From the IMG/VR virus record IMGVR_UViG_3300043775_003628, positions 1-50,716 of that record: DNA of 50,716 bases; one strand, given 5' to 3'. The notes under the pieces are model-generated. The model had not been told where the DNA came from, did no database searches, and was given only the letters and a program-made list of their open reading frames with translations. The translations under genes and the position numbers were made by a program. The DNA is from a virus. Below, in pieces: positions 45,613 through 50,716 of the stretch. Positions within the stretch are counted from its first letter, which is position 1; the number at the start of each line of letters is the position of its first letter.

Positions 45613-47568
45613 ATGCCTACTTTAAGAGAATTATTTAAAACAAAAAAAATTGACGGTAATCTAACTGCTGAGCAAAAATACGCTATTCGTAATAGTAAAG
45701 ATGTGCCTGTTATTGATGGGTTTGCAATTAATGCATTGAGAAGAAGTCCTATTGCTAATAGAACACGTGAAACTAGATTAGAAGAAGAATTAATAGGTGT
45801 AAGAGCAATTAGAGGCCTTAGAAGTCCAATATTATATGGTACTGATATCATACGATTAAAAGAAAAAACAACTCCAATTTTAACTGATATGAAATTGGAA
45901 GCCAATGGTGTTCAAAATCAAGATGGTGGATTGATTGGAAAGGGATTAGATAGATTGACTGGTGGTAAGATAAAGAGTGTACAGGAAATAAAATCTAAAG
46001 TAACAAAACTTGCAACACAAATAACTACAAAGTTGGGAATAAATTTTCCAGAAACTATGATTCCAACTAGAGTAGCAAATGATTTAATGTTTAAAGAAGC
46101 AAGCCCACACCAAACGGCTGATACTGTAATAAAAATAAAAAAGAAATCAGAAGGTAATTTACCTGGACAAATATTAGCTTCGGCATTCAAAAGTGGAACA
46201 CCTAATCAAATTGGTAATAAGATTGCTGGTGAAGCTTTAAGATTGGGGAAACAACAATTAAAAAAGGCTTTATTTGGTGTTAATACAATAGATATGGGTG
46301 GTATAAGAGTACAACCCAATATTGGAATTGGTACAAGGGGATTGGTAAAAACGGTTCATAGTGATAAAGATACAACAAGTCTATTTGCACAGGTAATTGG
46401 TGGAGTACTTCCAAAATATTCAAAGCATGTAAACCCTATTGCGGATACTATTAGAGAAAAAAATGATTTATCTACAATTTATGCGGATAGATATAATGAT
46501 ATTGCTGCTTTAGATCCTGGTGAAATGAATTTATTAAATAGAACTGTTGAAAATGCTTCTATACCAGTTGGGCCATCTTCTCCGAGATTTGAAAGATATT
46601 CGGTAAGACGTGGGTTTCCTAATAGGGAACAACAAAGTGGATATGAGTTAGAAAAGAATATAGAAACTAGTAGAGGAATGACTAGTAAATCGGATTATCT
46701 AAATAGTTTAGGTCCATATTCTTCTCCTAATGGTGCACCTCAAACCGATGGTACAAATAAATTTTATGAAGATTATGATTTTGTACCACTAAAATTTTAT
46801 TCCATAGCTAAAGAAACTGCTGTAAATTTTAGAGCAACGTTATCTGGATTAACTGAAAATTTAAGCCCATCTTGGGAAAGTAATAAAACATTGGGAAATC
46901 CATTTAGTTATTATACTTATTCTGGTATTGAACGAAGTGTAACATTTACGTTTAAAGTGTTTTCTCTAAATGCAAACGAACATAAGCAGGCTTGGGAAAA
47001 GATTAATTTCCTAACAGGACTAGTATATCCTGCAAATGGTATAGGTGTTAGTGGAAATGTATTCATTACTCCTCCATTTTTAAAATTAACATTAGGTGAT
47101 ATGTTTAAAAATGCAGAAGGATTTATTGAGACATTATCGTATAATGTAGAAGATATATATCCTTGGGAAATTGGATTTGATATAGATAGAACATCCGATG
47201 TTGAAAACTATAAATTACCTAGAATTTTAAGTGTTGATGTGACATATAAATTCTTAGATACAATGGGTGATTCATATAATATTGGTGAAGATGGTACATT
47301 TTTGGCAAATAGATTTTATTCTTTTGGTGGAGTTGGAAAAAACCAATCAACTAGAAAAGGATTAGAAAATGGTAGTAATTTGGATGGTTCTACTAATCCT
47401 GAATTACCGGAGGCACTTGTATCTGCTAAAAAACCTGATTCTGCTATAAAAAAAGATATAGGTAAAATTAGTAATGCGGCAACCGCTAATTTAAAACTGA
47501 AAGATATAAAAAACGTAACCACAAACACGCCATCGATACCAAATTTAGCGGGCCGTTTGGGAAGATAA
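45613..47568 (+). CDS. Baseplate tail-tube cap/initiator protein (gp48/gp54-like)
   Basis: A 651-aa protein directly after the tape measure, the T4 position of gp48 and gp54. The N-terminal 380 residues are Lys/Arg-rich and of low recognisability (KTKKIDGNLTAEQKYA, GLDRLTGGKIKSVQEIK). A conserved core at about 390-560 reads FVPLKFYSIAKETAVNFRA, LSPSWESNKTLGNPFSYYTY, IERSVTFTFKVFS, KINFLTGLVYP, PPFLKLTLGDMF and YPWEIGFDI. This is the beta-type tube-initiator domain seen in baseplate proteins of many myophages. It would form the ring linking the hub to the first tail-tube hexamer. It is longer than either T4 protein. The exact T4 counterpart cannot be fixed by eye. Confidence 0.65.
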   Translation: MPTLRELFKTKKIDGNLTAEQKYAIRNSKDVPVIDGFAINALRRSPIANRTRETRLEEELIGVRAIRGLRSPILYGTDIIRLKEKTTPILTDMKLEANGVQNQDGGLIGKGLDRLTGGKIKSVQEIKSKVTKLATQITTKLGINFPETMIPTRVANDLMFKEASPHQTADTVIKIKKKSEGNLPGQILASAFKSGTPNQIGNKIAGEALRLGKQQLKKALFGVNTIDMGGIRVQPNIGIGTRGLVKTVHSDKDTTSLFAQVIGGVLPKYSKHVNPIADTIREKNDLSTIYADRYNDIAALDPGEMNLLNRTVENASIPVGPSSPRFERYSVRRGFPNREQQSGYELEKNIETSRGMTSKSDYLNSLGPYSSPNGAPQTDGTNKFYEDYDFVPLKFYSIAKETAVNFRATLSGLTENLSPSWESNKTLGNPFSYYTYSGIERSVTFTFKVFSLNANEHKQAWEKINFLTGLVYPANGIGVSGNVFITPPFLKLTLGDMFKNAEGFIETLSYNVEDIYPWEIGFDIDRTSDVENYKLPRILSVDVTYKFLDTMGDSYNIGEDGTFLANRFYSFGGVGKNQSTRKGLENGSNLDGSTNPELPEALVSAKKPDSAIKKDIGKISNAATANLKLKDIKNVTTNTPSIPNLAGRLGR

Positions 47569-47578
47569 ATAAAATATT

Positions 47579-47878
47579 ATGATTAGTAGATACGAAAATA
47601 ATCCAAGCAAAAAAACAATTGATGGTAGAGAAGTCTATCAATCAAAGATATATCCCAATATCGAATTAAGAGATACTGATTTATATGTAGCAACGGAGAC
47701 TGGTGATAGATTGGATACACTTGCACATCAGTTTTATAATGATTCATCTTTATGGTGGATTATAGCATCTGCAAATAATATACATGATGCGCCAATTGGG
47801 TTACCGGATGGTACTATTTTAAGAATACCTGAAGCATATTTATCTATTATAAGGGACTTTAAAAATGTTGAATTCTAA
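47579..47878 (+). CDS. LysM-like baseplate wedge protein (gp53-like)
   Basis: A 99-aa protein. Residues about 34-84 form a LysM-like unit: YVATETGDRLDTLAHQFY, then DSSLWWIIASANNI, and DGTILRIP. The combination GDRLDxLAxxxY, SLWWxIAxAN and PxGTxLRIP is the signature of small baseplate wedge proteins such as T4 gp53, where the LysM fold mediates protein contacts and not peptidoglycan binding. It is flanked by the tube initiator and the hub. Its stop overlaps the next ATG as TAATG, so it is probably made in step with the hub protein. Confidence 0.75.
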   Translation: MISRYENNPSKKTIDGREVYQSKIYPNIELRDTDLYVATETGDRLDTLAHQFYNDSSLWWIIASANNIHDAPIGLPDGTILRIPEAYLSIIRDFKNVEF

Positions 47879-50583
47879 TGTGGCCACAGTTAACAAATAT
47901 AGAAACATCTATAAGTGATACGATTAAATCTAGAAGTAATACTAAAGTAGCATCAAAATTAAATCCTTGGGTTAGAATAATTTCGGGAGCAGTTGTTAGT
48001 GGTGTACAGGGATTAGTTATATCATCTAATAACGATTTTAAATTATTCAAAGCTGCAGACCAAAATTTTGGTACAATATATGGTAGTAAATCCGAATCCG
48101 GTGCGTTAGGTTATGATTTAGCAAATAAAAACGCAATAGGTGCAGGCGGTGAAGGTAGAGGATTTAGACCTTCTCCCATAATAACAAACTTAAATTCTAA
48201 AGAAGGTAAAGACCAAATATCTAGAGAATTAGAACTCACTATAAAGTGTTTTTCTAAAGACCAAATGGAATTACTCCAATCTTTTCTAATGGAACCTGGA
48301 TATAATCTATGTGTTGAATGGGGATTTAATACTGCCAGAGCGATGACACAAATGATTAATACCGGTGGAAGTTTGGAAAGTATTCTAAATTCTGTGGCAG
48401 ACCGATGTTTGAATCAGGATAACATTCATGCGGTAAGAAAAAGTTCCGGCGGTGAATATGATATATTTTTAGGATTTATAGTTGGTGGAACTGTTACTTC
48501 GGACGGTGAATCGTTTATACTAACTATAAAATGTAAAGGAGCACCTGGATTACCAACATTTTTACAAACTCATAGAAAAACACAACAATTGGGGGCAGAT
48601 GGTAAAGTAATAGAATTACCAACTGTACAACCATTTAATCCATCCGAACTACTAAATGATGACTCTACTTCTCAAGATGTAATTAGAAAGCGTAGGTTTA
48701 AATATATGTTTAATGAATTGCCTGCGGAAAAACAAATTAAAGAAATAAAAGATTTAGTAGAAACAGGTGAGTATGGAATGTTTGATTTTATAAATTTTGA
48801 TGAAGTTGTAAATCAACAATTAACCTCATTTGAAACTAGTGGTGGCTGGGATTTGTTTAATTGGGCTGGACAAAAGGAAATAACGGTTGGAAATTCTAGT
48901 CTTAAAAAGGAAGCATTATTTCCTGATTATTCTTATATAAGCATGGATTTGTGTGCAAAAATATTAAATAGAAATGGAGGACTGACATCGCTAAAAATCC
49001 GAGATAAGGAAGTAAAAGTAATGATAGATATTGCCAATGCGGTAATTGGAGCTTTTCCAAATATGTTTGCAATTAAAGCGGAAAAGTTGATTATACCTGG
49101 AGCGGCACTTCCACCATTTAAAAAATATTTTTTATCTACGGTTGATATTCAACAAAGTGCGGGAGGAACTTTATCAGAAGAAGGACCAATTGATTATTCA
49201 TTAGGATTTAATGGAGAAATAAGATTTCCACAAAATACTGCATTAGATAAATTCGGGCACAAAGAAGACGCCAATTATTGGGGATATTTAAAACATATCT
49301 ATGTAAATTTTGAAATGTTTAAATCAAAATTAAATCAACCAAACAAAACTATTAGAGAAATATTTTTGGATATATTAAACGAATTATCTTCTGGAGTAAA
49401 CTCATTTTGGAATTTTCAAATTGTAGAAACCATTGTAACGAAAGAAAAGCCAGTTACGGGTTTAAAAGAAGGTGATATTGTAATAAGTGTAATTGATGAA
49501 AATTGGGTAGGAAAAAATACACAACCAGCACCTCCAACTAAATTTGTGCATGCCGGTATTTATTCTGCATTTACATCTGCTGAATTGGATATAAGTATTC
49601 CACAAGATATGACCAGTATGCTTGTTTCTAAAAGATTGGCTTTGGCAACTAACCCCGAATCTGCAATTGTAAATACCGGCGAATTATTTAATAGTGATGT
49701 TGATTTGTTTATGAAAAAGGTTACCTTACCACCTGGTGGTGAAGGCGGTGCGGAACCCGAACCGGGAGCACAAACTGATGTTGAAAAACAAGAAAAAGAA
49801 TTAGAAGATATTGATAAAACTCGCAATGAGTTAAGACAAAAAAATAAAGATATAGACGTACAAATTAATCAGATAATTAAAGATTATTCAGAATTGGGAG
49901 CACGTTCAATTTTAGGTGAGGTAGGGGCAACACTTGTTTCTGGAATAGCTGGATTGGCTGATACTCCAGAGGAACGAAGAAGGAGAGCAGAAGCTGAGGC
50001 GGCAAAAGATAAATTGGAAGCCGAAAGAGATGCTAAAATAGCGGAGTTGAAAAAACAAAAAGCTGAAAATGAAAAGGCAGCAGATGAGTGGGATGATAAA
50101 TATGACGAAAAAGAGGATGCAAGGGATGAAGCAATTGAAAAGGCTGAAGAAGATGCATTAGCAGCTGAACAAGCAAAACTAACATCCAATTTTGAAAAAA
50201 TAGCAATTTTTCCAAACCCGTTAATGGTATCGGTAAATGTAACATCCGATAGTATAAAGAGTCAGGATACATTTGCTCCTGGTGCCAGTTTACGAATATA
50301 TACTTTAAATGATGGAAACTATTTCGATAGATTAAGGAATGATGCGTTTTCTCCACAAGATACTGGTAAGAATAAACGATTATCACATCCATTGCCTATT
50401 AAATACAATTTCACAACAATTGGTGTTAGTGGTTTACGAAGGGGTGATATGTTTAATATTTTGGGAATACCTGATAAATATGAAAAGCATGGTATGTTTC
50501 AAATAACACAAGTTGAACATGAATTAAGTGGTATGGAATGGAAAACGAGTGTTACTGGTGAATATAGACAGTTTAATTCTTAA
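47878..50583 (+). CDS. Baseplate hub protein (gp27-like) with coiled-coil insertion
   Basis: A 901-aa protein. The N-terminal third contains RPSPIITNLNSKEGKDQISR and ELTIKCFSKDQMELLQSF, then PGYNLCVEWGFN and DIFLGFIVGGTVTSDGESF, a pattern I associate with baseplate hub subunits of T4-like marine phages. The C-terminus (LPIKYNFTTIGVSGLRRGD, HGMFQITQVEHELSGMEWK, TGEYRQFN) resembles the last domain of gp27 or late-control-D type hub proteins. Residues about 634-767 are a highly charged coiled coil (KQEKELEDIDKTRNELRQ, EERRRRAEAEAAKDKLEAE) with a short apolar centre (LGEVGATLVSGIAGLADT). T4 gp27 is much shorter (391 residues). No lysozyme motif is visible. It would form the trimeric centre of the baseplate to which the spike docks. 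Confidence 0.7.
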   Translation: MWPQLTNIETSISDTIKSRSNTKVASKLNPWVRIISGAVVSGVQGLVISSNNDFKLFKAADQNFGTIYGSKSESGALGYDLANKNAIGAGGEGRGFRPSPIITNLNSKEGKDQISRELELTIKCFSKDQMELLQSFLMEPGYNLCVEWGFNTARAMTQMINTGGSLESILNSVADRCLNQDNIHAVRKSSGGEYDIFLGFIVGGTVTSDGESFILTIKCKGAPGLPTFLQTHRKTQQLGADGKVIELPTVQPFNPSELLNDDSTSQDVIRKRRFKYMFNELPAEKQIKEIKDLVETGEYGMFDFINFDEVVNQQLTSFETSGGWDLFNWAGQKEITVGNSSLKKEALFPDYSYISMDLCAKILNRNGGLTSLKIRDKEVKVMIDIANAVIGAFPNMFAIKAEKLIIPGAALPPFKKYFLSTVDIQQSAGGTLSEEGPIDYSLGFNGEIRFPQNTALDKFGHKEDANYWGYLKHIYVNFEMFKSKLNQPNKTIREIFLDILNELSSGVNSFWNFQIVETIVTKEKPVTGLKEGDIVISVIDENWVGKNTQPAPPTKFVHAGIYSAFTSAELDISIPQDMTSMLVSKRLALATNPESAIVNTGELFNSDVDLFMKKVTLPPGGEGGAEPEPGAQTDVEKQEKELEDIDKTRNELRQKNKDIDVQINQIIKDYSELGARSILGEVGATLVSGIAGLADTPEERRRRAEAEAAKDKLEAERDAKIAELKKQKAENEKAADEWDDKYDEKEDARDEAIEKAEEDALAAEQAKLTSNFEKIAIFPNPLMVSVNVTSDSIKSQDTFAPGASLRIYTLNDGNYFDRLRNDAFSPQDTGKNKRLSHPLPIKYNFTTIGVSGLRRGDMFNILGIPDKYEKHGMFQITQVEHELSGMEWKTSVTGEYRQFNS

Positions 50584-50586
50584 ATT

Positions 50587-50716
50587 ATGGCAATTTATAT
50601 ATACGATTATAAGAAAGTATCGAATAATAGTTTAGAGTTCGCAAACGAAGATAGACTTGTTGTAAATACCTTTTGTCCAATGCCAACTGAAACCGATTAT
50701 AAAAATGGATTTATTA
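50587..50716 (+). CDS. Truncated gene, start of an unknown baseplate-region protein
   Basis: The ATG lies three bases after the hub stop and the frame stays open to the window end (43 codons). The visible N-terminus reads MAIYIYDYKKVSNNSLEF, then NEDRLVVNTFCPMPTETDY. I recall a similar opening in proteins following the hub gene in related marine phages, but I cannot name the family. Position suggests a baseplate component. Confidence 0.6.
   Translation, partial: MAIYIYDYKKVSNNSLEFANEDRLVVNTFCPMPTETDYKNGFI

Noticed and set aside
1-50716. Alternative genetic code, since no complete gene ends in TAG
   Set aside because: About 24 stops are TAA with two TGA, but all genes read full length under the standard code. 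An AT-rich genome with few genes can lack TAG by chance.

Overview
The window is a late structural-gene segment of an AT-rich, contractile-tailed (T4-like, myovirus morphotype) phage. All recognisable genes lie on the + strand and are packed tightly, with several ATGA or TAATG stop/start overlaps. The diagnostic genes are a tail sheath with a canonical gp18-type C-terminus, a 164-aa gp19-like tail tube, a gp26-like tail assembly chaperone, a tape-measure protein, baseplate tube-cap and LysM-type wedge proteins, and a large baseplate hub. Neck genes resembling gp13, gp14 and gp15 stand at the left. The fibre modules (parallel beta-helix, CxRDVG helical modules, GDGSGL modules, S74 chaperone) are of a kind I associate with T4-like phages of aquatic bacteria. 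The host cannot be fixed from this window. Shine-Dalgarno sites are mostly weak and starts are A-rich. I saw no tRNA, integrase, IS element or CRISPR.

Layout. 1-221: end of a truncated fibre-like gene. 299-2980: neck and tail-completion genes. 2977-3716: two small genes that share a C-terminal module with the preceding gene. 3716-16267: a 4183-aa protein with a beta-helix and 22 copies of a one-cysteine helical module, arranged in blocks separated by beta-type linker blocks. 16295-17218: a small related virion protein. 17287-28257: a 3656-aa fibre with about 24 SGSVTAS modules, two cupredoxin-like domains with complete type-1 copper ligands, and a 1053-aa proline-free collagen-like Gly-Thr/Ser-Ser tract. 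28269-30295: four small fibre-associated genes (PKD plus BspA-like repeats, a tail-assembly-chaperone-like protein, a mini-fibre, a small beta protein). 30308-38392: a 2694-aa fibre with a second collagen-like tract, ten YDxxxTxYYxDP repeats and a self-cleaving S74 chaperone. 38436-38858: a small conserved protein. 38994-50583: sheath, tube, chaperone pair with a likely programmed frameshift, tape measure, baseplate and hub. 50587-end: a truncated gene.

Three giant fibre-type genes take up 31.6 kb of the 50.7 kb. An 8-bp motif, TATTTATA, recurs in nearly every larger intergenic gap, usually 15-27 nt before the start codon. It is the exact reverse complement of the T4 late promoter core and is the best candidate for this phage's late promoter. 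Three intrinsic terminators separate the fibre, sheath/tube, chaperone and tape-measure units. The genes together would build the neck, tail, baseplate and a very long, elaborate host-binding apparatus.
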